From contig JAJXYA010000180.1 of assembly GCA_021780795.1 (NCBI GenBank), forward strand, positions 1-11,618: a DNA stretch of 11,618 nucleotides. The letters run 5' to 3'. The position numbers and the translations under genes were made by a program. Of the stretch, positions 1-7,210 are shown piece after piece. Position 1 is the stretch's first letter, and every line of letters starts with the position of its first letter. The stretch is from Bacillota bacterium (GTDB lineage Bacteria; Bacillota_A; Clostridia; Clostridiales; Clostridiaceae). The notes under the pieces were generated by a model. The model was given only the letters and a program-made list of their open reading frames with translations. It did not search any database and had not been told where the DNA came from.

Positions 1-388
1 TTGCTACAGCTGTACCAAAGCCTGCGATTGCTTCAAGAAAACCACCAAAACCCCAAGCAACAATTAAAACGAGTATTCTCTTATCAGTTGTGATTCCTAT
101 CATCATATTCTTTATTACATCCATACTCTTTGTATGAATAGAAAGGTTATAGGTAAATACTGCTGCGATTATTACAACGATTATTGGCCATATGGCCATT
201 GCCATACCCTCAAGTGTTGCTGTAAGAGCCCCACTAACTGGCATCTTCCAAACTAAAATTGCAAGTATTATTGTACCTACGAGTGTAATTGAACAAGTCT
301 TATATCCTGGCATTTTTAAAGCACCTAAGGAAACCATAAGCCATACAATGGGAATAAGTGCTATGAAAAATAATAAATAAGTATTCAT
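1..388 (-). CDS. lctP: L-lactate permease, N-terminal part (runs off left edge)
   Basis: Membrane permease that imports lactate (and in the family glycolate) with protons; LctP/LldP family. Only the first 129 residues are in the window. They are very hydrophobic, with likely membrane segments at about 3-23, 31-48, 64-81 and 104-127. The stretch at residues 113-129 (GFGGFLEAIAGFGTAVA) matches the glycine-rich conserved segment of this family. The start ATG at 386-388 has a good ribosome binding site (GAAAGGAG, 399-406) about ten bases upstream. It follows the lactate dehydrogenase gene by 108 bases on the same strand, so it is probably the last part of the lactate operon, giving substrate uptake. 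A hairpin lies in the gap. Family assignment is secure; the exact substrate range is inferred from family and context. Confidence 0.9.
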   Translation of the reverse strand, partial: MNTYLLFFIALIPIVWLMVSLGALKMPGYKTCSITLVGTIILAILVWKMPVSGALTATLEGMAMAIWPIIVVIIAAVFTYNLSIHTKSMDVIKNMMIGITTDKRILVLIVAWGFGGFLEAIAGFGTAVA

Positions 389-398
389 ATTTTATTAT

Positions 399-406
399 CT
401 CCTTTC
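399..406 (-). promoter_or_regulatory. Ribosome binding site of lctP
   Basis: GAAAGGAG on the minus strand, ten bases ahead of the ATG at 386-388. It fixes the permease start. Confidence 0.8.
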
Positions 407-458
407 CTTAATAATATGAGTCATAATTCCGAAAACGACTACATAAAACTATTATTTA

Positions 459-488
459 ATCGCCAATACTTTTAAGAGCATTGGCGAT
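459..488 (-). other. Hairpin between lactate dehydrogenase and permease genes
   Basis: A perfect 9-bp inverted repeat (ATCGCCAAT, 459-467, with ATTGGCGAT, 480-488) and a 12-base loop begins eight bases after the dehydrogenase stop codon. On the minus strand it is followed by TAAATAATAGTTTTATG, which is not a proper T-tract. It is therefore more likely a weak or partial terminator, or an RNA-stability element, than a full stop. It could lower permease expression relative to the enzyme genes. Confidence 0.6.
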
Positions 489-496
489 GTAATGTA

Positions 497-1894
497 CTAT
501 TGACAAACTTTTCCTGGATTTAATATATTTTTAGGGTCAAATGCTAATTTTATATTTTTCATAAGTGTTACATATTCAGGTCCGTACTGTTCAAGCATGT
601 ATGATTTTTTAGCAAAACCAATTCCATGTTCTCCAGATACTAAGCCATTCAGTTCCCTTGATCTTTTATACATTGCTTCAAATACTTCTGCAAGCTTCTT
701 TTCCCATGCTTCATCTGAAAGTGCATCCTTTAATACATATACGTGTAAGTTACCATCACCAGCATGTCCAAAGCTTCTTATTCTTACGTCAAACTCCTTT
801 TGAAGTTCATTAGTATAATTAATGAATTCTGCAACTTTGTTTCTTGGAACAACAACGTCACACTCATCCATATCAGTTGTTGTAGCTTTAACTGCTTCAA
901 GGAAAGCCCCTCTTGCAGACCAAACAGCTTCTTTTCTTTCATCTGTATCAGTTATAAACACGTCCAGGGCACCTTCTTCAAGGCAAATGTTAGCTGCGCT
1001 TTCATAAGCTTTTTCTATGTCTTCTATGTTATTACCATCAAAAGTTAATAAAAGATATGCATCAGAAGAATTATCAGGGAATTTTTTTCCTAGGAACTCT
1101 TCAGCAGCAAGAATAACTTCTCTTTGCATAAATTCTATAGCAGTTGGTGCAGACTTAGATTTAACTATCTTAGGAACTGTACCTATTGCCATTTCAAGAT
1201 TTGGAAAAGGTATTAATAGAGATACAGCTTTCTTTGGTAGTGGTATAAGCTTTAGTATAGCTTTTGTAACTATTCCTAGTGTTCCTTCAGATCCACAAAT
1301 TAAGTCTTTTATGCTATAACCAGAAGAGTTTTTAACAACTTTTCCTCCAACATTAAGTATTTCTCCATTTGGAAGTACTATTTCAAGACCTCTTATATAA
1401 TCTCTGGTAACTCCATACTTAACAGCTCTCATTCCACCTGCGTTTGTATTGATGTTACCAGCAATGGTAGCAGATTTTTCACCTGGATCTGGTGGATAGA
1501 ATAAATCAAACTCCTCAACATATTTACTTATTTCCATTAAAAGCACACCTGGTTCAAGGGTTAATGTTAAGTTCTCTTCATCAAGCTCAATTATTTTATT
1601 CATTTTTGACATATTTATCATGATTCCACCGTGAATTGGAACTGAAGCTCCAACTAGTCCTGTTCCTGAACCCCTAGCTACCACAGGAATCATGTTTTCA
1701 TATGCATATTTCATAATCTTTGATACTTCTTCTGTAGTAAGAACCTCAACTAGTACATCTGGCATTTTACTTATTCCACCCATTTCATCATGGCTGAAAT
1801 CATCATTTATTTCCTCACCTATAAACACTCTATTTTTATCTAATGTAGACACCAAAAATTCTATATCTTTAGCATCAAGCTTTTTATAATCCAT
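497..1894 (-). CDS. lctD: FAD-linked D-lactate dehydrogenase (GlcD family) of the Ldh-EtfAB complex
   Basis: Oxidises lactate to pyruvate and hands electrons from its FAD to the adjacent EtfAB. It is 465 residues, normal for the GlcD/D-2-hydroxyacid dehydrogenase family. The N-terminal FAD-binding (PCMH) domain spans about 35-220, with GSGTGLVGA at 75-83, [14 protein letters not shown] at 134-147 and the [12 protein letters not shown] segment at 201-212. The C-terminal FAD-oxidase domain carries GHAGDGNLH (376-384) and SGEHGIG (420-426). By analogy with human D-2-hydroxyglutarate dehydrogenase, His377, His384 and Glu422 are the expected metal ligands. [11 protein letters not shown] at 452-462 is the usual C-terminal signature. 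The ATG at 1892-1894 has a GGAGGAGG site just upstream. It follows etfA by 89 bases. Glycolate or 2-hydroxyglutarate oxidase is possible from sequence alone; the etfBA and lactate permease neighbours favour lactate. D-specificity is inferred from the family. Confidence 0.9.
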   Translation of the reverse strand: MDYKKLDAKDIEFLVSTLDKNRVFIGEEINDDFSHDEMGGISKMPDVLVEVLTTEEVSKIMKYAYENMIPVVARGSGTGLVGASVPIHGGIMINMSKMNKIIELDEENLTLTLEPGVLLMEISKYVEEFDLFYPPDPGEKSATIAGNINTNAGGMRAVKYGVTRDYIRGLEIVLPNGEILNVGGKVVKNSSGYSIKDLICGSEGTLGIVTKAILKLIPLPKKAVSLLIPFPNLEMAIGTVPKIVKSKSAPTAIEFMQREVILAAEEFLGKKFPDNSSDAYLLLTFDGNNIEDIEKAYESAANICLEEGALDVFITDTDERKEAVWSARGAFLEAVKATTTDMDECDVVVPRNKVAEFINYTNELQKEFDVRIRSFGHAGDGNLHVYVLKDALSDEAWEKKLAEVFEAMYKRSRELNGLVSGEHGIGFAKKSYMLEQYGPEYVTLMKNIKLAFDPKNILNPGKVCQ

Positions 1895-1983
1895 AAAATT
1901 GCCTCCTCCATTCTTAATTTAACATAAACAGTATCTTAACCATTATCTTTAAAAGTACTTTAATTATCTACAATGTCGTAATA

Positions 1984-3192
1984 TTAACGTACACAAAATT
2001 CTGCTCCTGAGTTTTTAATATTTTCAATCAACTGAGGAACTATTTCATAAATGTCACCCACTATTCCGTAATGAGCTACATTGAATATAGAAGCATTTTC
2101 ATCTTTATTTATTGCAAAAATACGTTCTGAACTATTCATTCCAGCTGTAAATTGAACCGCACCAGAAATTCCAAGTGTTATTATTAGTTTTGGTTTAACT
2201 GTTCTACCAGAAAGACCAATTTGTTTCTTCGCATCGATAAAACCAGCTTCAATTGTTGGTCTTGTCCCAGCTATTTGAGCATTAAGAAGCTCTGCTAATT
2301 CTTCAATCATCGCCATGTCTTTTTCTGACTTTAAAGCCCTACCAACTGCAATGATTATCTCTGCATCTGAAATGTTATTTTCAGCTGCTTTTTTTGTAAC
2401 CTTTAACACTTCAATATTTGAAATGAACTTTGACCTATCTATTTCACATAATGTTATTTTACCTTTTGAATCACACTGTTTTTCAGGTGCATTCATAACC
2501 TTATATCTTACTGTTGCCATCTGTGGTCTCGTATTTGGGCATATAATTTGAGCCATAATATTACCACCAAAAGCAGGTCTTATCTGTACAAGATCTGTAT
2601 TTTCTTTCATTTCAAGTATTGTACAGTCAGCGGTGAGTCCCGTTCTAAATCTTGCGGCTACTCTTGGAGCAAGAGATCTACCTATACATGTAGCTCCAAC
2701 CAGTAAGGATGATGGCTTCACCTTATTTACAAAGTCTTCAAATGCAGCAGTGTAAGGTTCTATCCTAAAATCCTTCAATTCTTCGTAATCATATACAAAA
2801 ACTTCATCTACTCCATAATGCAGCAATTCCACTGCTTTATGCTTTATGTTGTGACCAATAAATATACAGTATACTGGAAAATTAACAACTGCAGCAAGCT
2901 CTCTAGCTTTTCCGATAAGCTCCATTGTTACAGGATGTATCTCACCTTCTACATGGTCTACATATACTGCTATTCCATTCCATAAACTCTTGTCGACCTT
3001 TAAATCCTCTGTTTCAATAAATTCCATTACTCCAACAGGACCTTTTTTAACGCAAATCTTACACATTTTACAACCTGCATTAACTTCAACTTTTCCATTT
3101 AGGTACTCTATTGCATTAAAAGGACAAACCTTTATTAATTCTTCAATATTTGATTCATTTACTTTATCTTGGTTACAAATTAACTTACTCAT
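1984..3192 (-). CDS. etfA: Electron transfer flavoprotein alpha subunit with N-terminal one-cluster ferredoxin domain
   Basis: Large subunit of the electron-confurcating EtfAB that works with the lactate dehydrogenase. It is 402 residues, longer than plain EtfA because of a ferredoxin-like domain at about 1-60. Cys23-Pro, Cys41, Cys44 and Cys47 can ligate one [4Fe-4S] cluster. The other cluster's ligands are missing: only Cys6 remains in the first half, and Gly51-Pro replaces the last Cys-Pro. The flavoprotein part follows: domain I about 73-250, then the FAD-binding domain II with QIGLSGRTVKP (324-334), ITLGISGAVQFTAGM (338-352) and INKDENASIF (361-370). The start at 3190-3192 has AAGGGTGG upstream, between etfB's stop and this start. 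The gap to etfB is 17 bases, so the two are cotranscribed and probably translated together. The related Acetobacterium woodii enzyme couples lactate oxidation to NAD+ with reduced ferredoxin; the same role here is inferred. Confidence 0.93.
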   Translation of the reverse strand: MSKLICNQDKVNESNIEELIKVCPFNAIEYLNGKVEVNAGCKMCKICVKKGPVGVMEFIETEDLKVDKSLWNGIAVYVDHVEGEIHPVTMELIGKARELAAVVNFPVYCIFIGHNIKHKAVELLHYGVDEVFVYDYEELKDFRIEPYTAAFEDFVNKVKPSSLLVGATCIGRSLAPRVAARFRTGLTADCTILEMKENTDLVQIRPAFGGNIMAQIICPNTRPQMATVRYKVMNAPEKQCDSKGKITLCEIDRSKFISNIEVLKVTKKAAENNISDAEIIIAVGRALKSEKDMAMIEELAELLNAQIAGTRPTIEAGFIDAKKQIGLSGRTVKPKLIITLGISGAVQFTAGMNSSERIFAINKDENASIFNVAHYGIVGDIYEIVPQLIENIKNSGAEFCVR

Positions 3193-3209
3193 GAGAATTC
3201 CACCCTTCT

Positions 3210-3998
3210 TTATATAAATTTTAACTCTTTAAGTTTTGTAGCCATCTTTACACTAAGCTCTGCTCCACTGCCTGTCCAAGTTTCTCTATCATTATTTACA
3301 GATGGTGGAAATATTCTTTCAACTTGTGTTGGTGAACCGCTGAGTCCATATTTCTTTTCATCTCTATCTTCAAAATCATTTAATGTAATAATTTTTATTT
3401 CTCTATCTTTTGTGCCTAATTTCTTCCTATAAGAAGGGAGCCTTGGTTGAAATATATTTTTTTCTACAGTTAAAAGGCATGGAAATTGAATTTCAGCTAC
3501 TTCAACTGTGTTTGCCATATCCATTTCTACAATAACTGATGATGCTTTTATTTCTATTATCTTTAAAACGTTTGCAATGTGAGGAATACTAAGGTACTCA
3601 GCCATTTCTGGTCCTACTTGAGCTGTATCACCGTCTGTTGTTTGTTTTCCACATAATATAAGATCAAATTTACCCATTTTTCTTACGCCTTGAGAAAGTG
3701 TGTAGGATGTAGCAAGTACATCTGCCCCTGCAAACTTTCTATCAGTAACGAGTGCACCTTCATCTGCTCCCATCATATATGCTTCGCGAATGACTTCCTT
3801 CGCTTGTGGTGGTCCCATAGTTATAACCTTAATTACTCCGCCTTGTTGTTCTTTAATTCTAAGTGCAGTTTCTAATGCGTATAGATCATAAGGATTCATT
3901 TTTGAATCTACTCCATCTCTTTTTAAAACACCTGTAACTGAATCTACTTCAACTTTTGAAGTTCCTGGAACTTGTTTAATACAGACTAAAATTTCCAT
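3210..3998 (-). CDS. etfB: Electron transfer flavoprotein beta subunit (bifurcating type)
   Basis: Small subunit of EtfAB, expected to hold the bifurcating FAD and the NAD site. In the lactate direction the complex would combine electrons from lactate and reduced ferredoxin to make NADH. It is 262 residues, the normal length. [12 protein letters not shown] at the N-terminus, NPYDLYALE (35-43), TMGPPQA (60-66) and [20 protein letters not shown] (117-136) are classic EtfB motifs; the [10 protein letters not shown] part contacts the flavin in known structures. The ATG at 3996-3998 has GGAGGAGAAT upstream (RBS 4004-4010). It is the first structural gene of the lactate operon. The upstream gap contains the regulator gene's terminator and a palindromic operator. 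Bifurcating behaviour is inferred from motifs and from the ferredoxin domain on its partner. Confidence 0.93.
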   Translation of the reverse strand: MEILVCIKQVPGTSKVEVDSVTGVLKRDGVDSKMNPYDLYALETALRIKEQQGGVIKVITMGPPQAKEVIREAYMMGADEGALVTDRKFAGADVLATSYTLSQGVRKMGKFDLILCGKQTTDGDTAQVGPEMAEYLSIPHIANVLKIIEIKASSVIVEMDMANTVEVAEIQFPCLLTVEKNIFQPRLPSYRKKLGTKDREIKIITLNDFEDRDEKKYGLSGSPTQVERIFPPSVNNDRETWTGSGAELSVKMATKLKELKFI

Positions 3999-4042
3999 AT
4001 ATTCTCCTCCAATCTTTTTATAGAAAAGTCCAAAACCTATTA

Positions 4043-4066
4043 ATGGTAAGATGGTAAGGTGGTCTG
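4043..4066. repeat. Three tandem 8-bp half-site repeats before etfB
   Basis: Read on the plus strand, ATGGTAAG occurs twice in direct tandem (4043-4050, 4051-4058). In the same 8-base register follows GTGGTCTG (4059-4066), which is also the left part of the operator palindrome. TGGT thus recurs at 4044, 4052 and 4060. It looks like extra regulator half-sites next to the main operator, downstream of the presumed promoter. Confidence 0.6.
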
Positions 4067-4071
4067 ACCAC
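4059..4071. promoter_or_regulatory. Operator palindrome of the FadR/LldR type ahead of etfB
   Basis: GTGGTCTGACCAC is a perfect 13-bp palindrome around a central T. It contains TGGTCTGACCA, which closely resembles the published operators of FadR-subfamily lactate and pyruvate regulators (LldR, PdhR: TGGT-N3-ACCA type). It lies between the likely etfB promoter and the etfB start, with a FadR-type regulator gene immediately upstream. It is the best candidate binding site for that protein, probably blocking transcription when lactate is absent. Binding itself is inferred. Confidence 0.75.
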
Positions 4072-4082
4072 TTCGATAATTT

Positions 4083-4088
4083 ATATTA
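4083..4088 (-). promoter_or_regulatory. Possible -10 box of the etfB operon promoter
   Basis: TAATAT on the minus strand, placed so that transcription would begin about where the operator palindrome starts. No convincing -35 box is found 16-18 bases upstream, so this is a weak call made mainly because a promoter is needed between the regulator's terminator and etfB. Confidence 0.35.
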
Positions 4089-4159
4089 ACACACTATTTT
4101 AAATATTTCTATAATAGTTAAGTAGTTAACAAGGATTTTTTACTTTTGTTCAAAAAGTT

Positions 4160-4196
4160 AAAGGTGAGGATAATAATAAATATCACCCTCACCTTT
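4160..4196 (-). terminator. Intrinsic terminator after the FadR-type regulator gene
   Basis: A perfect 10-bp stem (AAAGGTGAGG, 4160-4169, with CCTCACCTTT, 4187-4196) has a 17-base loop. On the minus strand the stem is followed by AACTTTTTGAAC, so there is a short T-run. It lies about 28 bases past the regulator's stop codon and separates that gene from etfB. The long loop and interrupted T-run make some read-through likely. Confidence 0.7.
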
Positions 4197-4224
4197 GGAA
4201 TTGCTTATGATTCTATGTCTTAAG

Positions 4225-4923
4225 TTATTTTAATTTCATTTTATACTTGTTTGCAAAATCTAAATGTTCTCGCATTGCTTGCCTTGCGGCTGATGAATTA
4301 TGTCTTTCTATAGATAAATATATATCAAAGTGTTGAGAAGCAAGTATTTCCTTATTTCCTTCATGAACTAATATTAATTTTCTTGCATCTTTAATAAAAT
4401 GATCTACAAGCGTTGATACTGTTCTAAGAATGTTAAATATTAAAACATTACCTGAGAATTCTGCAATCTTGTAATGAAATTTTTTGTCAATTTCAGCAGT
4501 AATTTCTTCATCCTCATAATTGTTTAAACTTAGAGCAATCTCCTTTAACTCTATTAGTTGATCATCAGTTATTCTTTTAGCAGCAAGCCCTGAAGCCTCC
4601 ACCTCTATGATTTTTCTAAGCTCCCATATCTCATCTGGATTACTTCCCTCTAACATAAACATAATTGATAAAGGTTCAAACAGATTATCTTTAAAATCTG
4701 ATTTTATATAATTACCTTCTCCTTGTTTGCACTCTATAAGTCCAATGACTTCTAAAGCCCTAAGCGCTTCGCGAATAGACGTTCTACTTACATTTAATTG
4801 TTCAACCAAATCCCTCTCTGAAGGAAGTTTATCTCCTTTTTTAAGAGTACCTTCATTTATCATTTCTTTTATTTGATCTATTACTTGTTCATAAACTTTT
4901 GTATTTTTTATTGGACTAAACAT
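4225..4923 (-). CDS. GntR-family (FadR subfamily) transcriptional regulator, probable lactate-responsive repressor
   Basis: DNA-binding regulator likely controlling the adjacent lactate operon. It is 232 residues from the chosen start, usual for FadR/LldR proteins. The winged helix-turn-helix is at about 8-74 (LPSERDLVEQLNVSRTSIRE at 33-52, then the wing KQGEGNYI at 66-73). The C-terminal FCD ligand domain is at about 98-222 and has the four expected metal-ligand residues: Asp146, His150, His198 and His220. An ATG six codons further upstream (4939-4941) has no ribosome binding site, whereas the ATG at 4921-4923 is preceded by AGGAGGAG, so I start there. It has its own promoter and terminator. 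An operator-like palindrome lies upstream of etfB. Members of this family sense small organic acids; lactate is inferred from the neighbours. Confidence 0.9.
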   Translation of the reverse strand: MFSPIKNTKVYEQVIDQIKEMINEGTLKKGDKLPSERDLVEQLNVSRTSIREALRALEVIGLIECKQGEGNYIKSDFKDNLFEPLSIMFMLEGSNPDEIWELRKIIEVEASGLAAKRITDDQLIELKEIALSLNNYEDEEITAEIDKKFHYKIAEFSGNVLIFNILRTVSTLVDHFIKDARKLILVHEGNKEILASQHFDIYLSIERHNSSAARQAMREHLDFANKYKMKLK

Positions 4924-4927
4924 CTTG

Positions 4928-4935
4928 CTCCTCCT
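4928..4935 (-). promoter_or_regulatory. Ribosome binding site deciding the regulator start
   Basis: AGGAGGAG, four bases before the ATG at 4921-4923. It lies inside the codons that a longer start at 4941 would use, which argues for the shorter protein. Confidence 0.8.
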
Positions 4936-4945
4936 GGACATATCT

Positions 4946-4962
4946 TATAATTATTAATTATA
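4946..4962. other. AT-only palindrome in the regulator gene leader
   Basis: TATAATTA-T-TAATTATA is a perfect 17-base palindrome with one central base, between the predicted start of transcription and the ribosome binding site of the FadR-type gene. It could be an autoregulatory site but does not match the TGGT-N3-ACCA operator, and AT-only palindromes arise easily in such a genome. Confidence 0.3.
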
Positions 4963-4980
4963 GAGCTCTCAATTTTCTCC

Positions 4981-5009
4981 ATAATATATTTATTTCTTCT
5001 AATATTCAA
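4981..5009 (-). promoter_or_regulatory. Sigma-A type promoter of the FadR-type regulator gene
   Basis: On the minus strand TTGAAT (5004-5009) and TATTAT (4981-4986) are separated by 17 bases, close to the TTGACA/TATAAT consensus. The position gives a leader of about 50 bases before the regulator ATG, so the gene is probably transcribed independently of the PTS operon upstream. Confidence 0.6.
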
Positions 5010-5106
5010 AACCTATGCCTATATACACTATAACATATTACTTACAATTTCATAATACATTTACCTGGATTATTCATGGAATATGAAAAAGTTATGCTTT
5101 TCATGG

Positions 5107-7077
5107 CTAAAATATTAAATTCAATAAAGTTTGTTTTATTTCATAACTATTTCTGATACTCAATATTTTTCCTAATAATTCTTCTGATTCTAAGAATTCA
5201 TTAATATATGTAACTATTTGCCTTGCTTTAGCTAAATCTTTAGGTGAAATACACACCATAAAAATAATATTTACTTTTTCTTCACCCCAAATTATTGGCT
5301 CCTTCAGTGTCAATAATGAGAATCTAGTATTTCTTACAAATTTGGGTTCACCGTGTGGAATTGAAACTCCGCTACCTACTTCTGTTGATGCTAATTTTTC
5401 CCTTTCTAACACGCTAGACAAGTAGGGTTCCTCAACTATATCTCTTTTTATTAGTTCTTTGCAAAGAAAGGTTATTGCATCTTCTTTATTAAAAATCTGT
5501 TTATTTAAAAAAAATAAATCTTCATCAAATATTTCTCCTAGATAATTTTGTTCATTACTAGGCTTCCCAAAACTATCTATAAATTTTTCTAACCTTTTAA
5601 TATCATTTTGTGTAAGAATGGGACTAATATTCAACACTGGCTTATTAGCTTTTATTGGAACTGTGGATATTATAATATCGATATCCACTAAAGGTTTCTC
5701 TTCAAGAGCTATGAAGGAAATGATATCCATAATTTCTAGTTGCCTAAAACCCTTTCTTAATCTTGCTGCCAAAAGTTGAGAGGTACCTATACCACTAGCA
5801 CAGACTACTAACACTCTAATTAAATTTCTATTACGTTCCACTGAAGCGCCAATATGAAGAGCAATATATCCAATCTCTTCTTCTTGAATTTTTATTCCTA
5901 AATATTTTTCAAACACCACGCTAGTCATCCATGCGACACCAAACATTTCGGGATAACTTTCTTTTATTTCATTTATTATTGGATTTCGCAGCGTTAATCC
6001 GTACTTCAGTCTATTAATTGTAGGCCTTAAATGAAGAATTAATCCATTTAACAATTGGATATCTTCACTGAGTTTTATATTTAATACTCTCTCAGCTATA
6101 CTTATAATTTCTCTAGACATAATAACTGCTTGTTGATTATCGGCCTGAAACTCTAAATTTAAATCCATTTCACTTGATGTTTTTTCTTGCATTTTAGTTC
6201 CCAAGATATGCAAAAGAATATACCCAACTTCTGATTCTGGTAGCTCTACTTGAAAGGCTTCCCCAATTTTTATGGCTATCTCCTTTGCAATAGGATATTC
6301 ATTTTTTAATTGTAGATTAGAAATTGTTTCCTGAGATAGCTGTATATTTTTTTCACCCCTTAATCTTTTAATAGATATAGCAATATGCATTACTAAACTT
6401 AAATAAGCTTCATCTGAGAACCTTATTCCTAGTTCTTTTTCTGCTTCTAAAACAATTTTTTCTATAAGGCTATAATCAAGATTTATTAGTTCTTTTAATT
6501 TTGTAATAGTTTTATAATCAATTTTTCCACCATAATCAACATATAACAATTCCTTTAATTCATCTTCAGCCTTGTCATATACTATTAAGCTTGAAATAGC
6601 ATTTCTCCAATCTTCTTCAGCACCAACAACCTCAATGCCATAGTTTGGTTTTTTTAACAAAGCCAAATTATAATTGCTTAACCATTTTTCAACTTCATTT
6701 AAATCCTTATAAATAGTTACTCGACTTACATATAATTCATCTCCTAGTTCTTGCATAGTTAAGCTTTTGTAACTCATAAATAGTCTCTTTAAAATATAAT
6801 TTTTTCTTGCTTCCGGAGAAAAATCTTGAAACTTATTTAATGAACTTTGAATTTCATTCATCAGCTTTAATACTTTGTCCTCTTGGCCTTCAATTTTTAT
6901 TCCCACTCCAGGTTTTTTTATCATAACTAAACCTGCTTGCTGAATAAATTTATTTACCTCTATAAGGTCATTTCTAATGGTTTTATTAGAAACATTTAAT
7001 CTTTCAGCAATACTATTTATAGTCATACTCTCTTTGTTATTAACTAATAAATCAACTATATTGAAAATCCTACTCAT
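5107..7077 (-). CDS. MtlR/BglG-type PTS-regulated transcriptional activator (HTH-PRD-PRD-EIIB-EIIA)
   Basis: Activator whose DNA binding is tuned by PTS phosphorylation. It is 656 residues from the chosen start. Two helix-turn-helix regions lie at about 1-65 and 90-150. PRD1 (about 175-297) has His231 and His290. PRD2 (about 310-415) has His349 and His408. A GatB-like EIIB domain (about 419-505) has Cys426 in VVCASGIGTSQ. A fructose/mannitol-type EIIA domain (about 515-656) has His575 in SIPHGEP. All expected phosphorylation residues are present. HTH domains, not an RNA-binding CAT domain, head the protein, so it should act at promoters rather than as an antiterminator. A start 27 codons upstream (7158) is possible, but the ATG at 7075-7077 has AAAGGGGGGAAG in place and begins at the usual HTH start. 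It lies 133 bases after the IIB gene and probably activates this PTS operon. Confidence 0.92.
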   Translation of the reverse strand: MSRIFNIVDLLVNNKESMTINSIAERLNVSNKTIRNDLIEVNKFIQQAGLVMIKKPGVGIKIEGQEDKVLKLMNEIQSSLNKFQDFSPEARKNYILKRLFMSYKSLTMQELGDELYVSRVTIYKDLNEVEKWLSNYNLALLKKPNYGIEVVGAEEDWRNAISSLIVYDKAEDELKELLYVDYGGKIDYKTITKLKELINLDYSLIEKIVLEAEKELGIRFSDEAYLSLVMHIAISIKRLRGEKNIQLSQETISNLQLKNEYPIAKEIAIKIGEAFQVELPESEVGYILLHILGTKMQEKTSSEMDLNLEFQADNQQAVIMSREIISIAERVLNIKLSEDIQLLNGLILHLRPTINRLKYGLTLRNPIINEIKESYPEMFGVAWMTSVVFEKYLGIKIQEEEIGYIALHIGASVERNRNLIRVLVVCASGIGTSQLLAARLRKGFRQLEIMDIISFIALEEKPLVDIDIIISTVPIKANKPVLNISPILTQNDIKRLEKFIDSFGKPSNEQNYLGEIFDEDLFFLNKQIFNKEDAITFLCKELIKRDIVEEPYLSSVLEREKLASTEVGSGVSIPHGEPKFVRNTRFSLLTLKEPIIWGEEKVNIIFMVCISPKDLAKARQIVTYINEFLESEELLGKILSIRNSYEIKQTLLNLIF

Positions 7078-7083
7078 ATCTAT

Positions 7084-7095
7084 CTTCCCCCCTTT
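7084..7095 (-). promoter_or_regulatory. Ribosome binding site deciding the PRD activator start
   Basis: AAAGGGGGGAAG ends six bases before the ATG at 7075-7077. Its strength and position favour this start over the in-frame ATG at 7156-7158. Confidence 0.8.
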
Positions 7096-7141
7096 GTTAC
7101 TAAATTTACTTAAAGGCAACAATTTTAAAACGCACAAAAGC

Positions 7142-7158
7142 ATGGAGTTTTTCTCCAT
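7142..7158 (-). other. Small hairpin between the IIB and activator genes
   Basis: ATGGAG (7142-7147) pairs with CTCCAT (7153-7158) around a five-base loop. On the minus strand it is followed by GCTTTTGTGCGTTTT. It could be a weak terminator reducing transcription into the activator gene. The six-base stem is short, so this is tentative. Confidence 0.35.
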
Positions 7159-7210
7159 ACTCTTTAATTTGCATTATTATTTTACTTACCACTATTTTCA
7201 AGTACAATAT

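Noticed and set aside
764..1319. Plus-strand ORFs inside the lactate dehydrogenase gene
   Set aside because: They lie opposite a well-supported conserved gene, have no ribosome binding sites or recognisable motifs, and are shadows of it.
5083..5104. Inverted repeat ATGAAAA/TTTTCAT near the end of the PRD activator gene as a terminator
   Set aside because: Only seven mostly A-T pairs, partly at the stop codon, with no T-run following on the minus strand.
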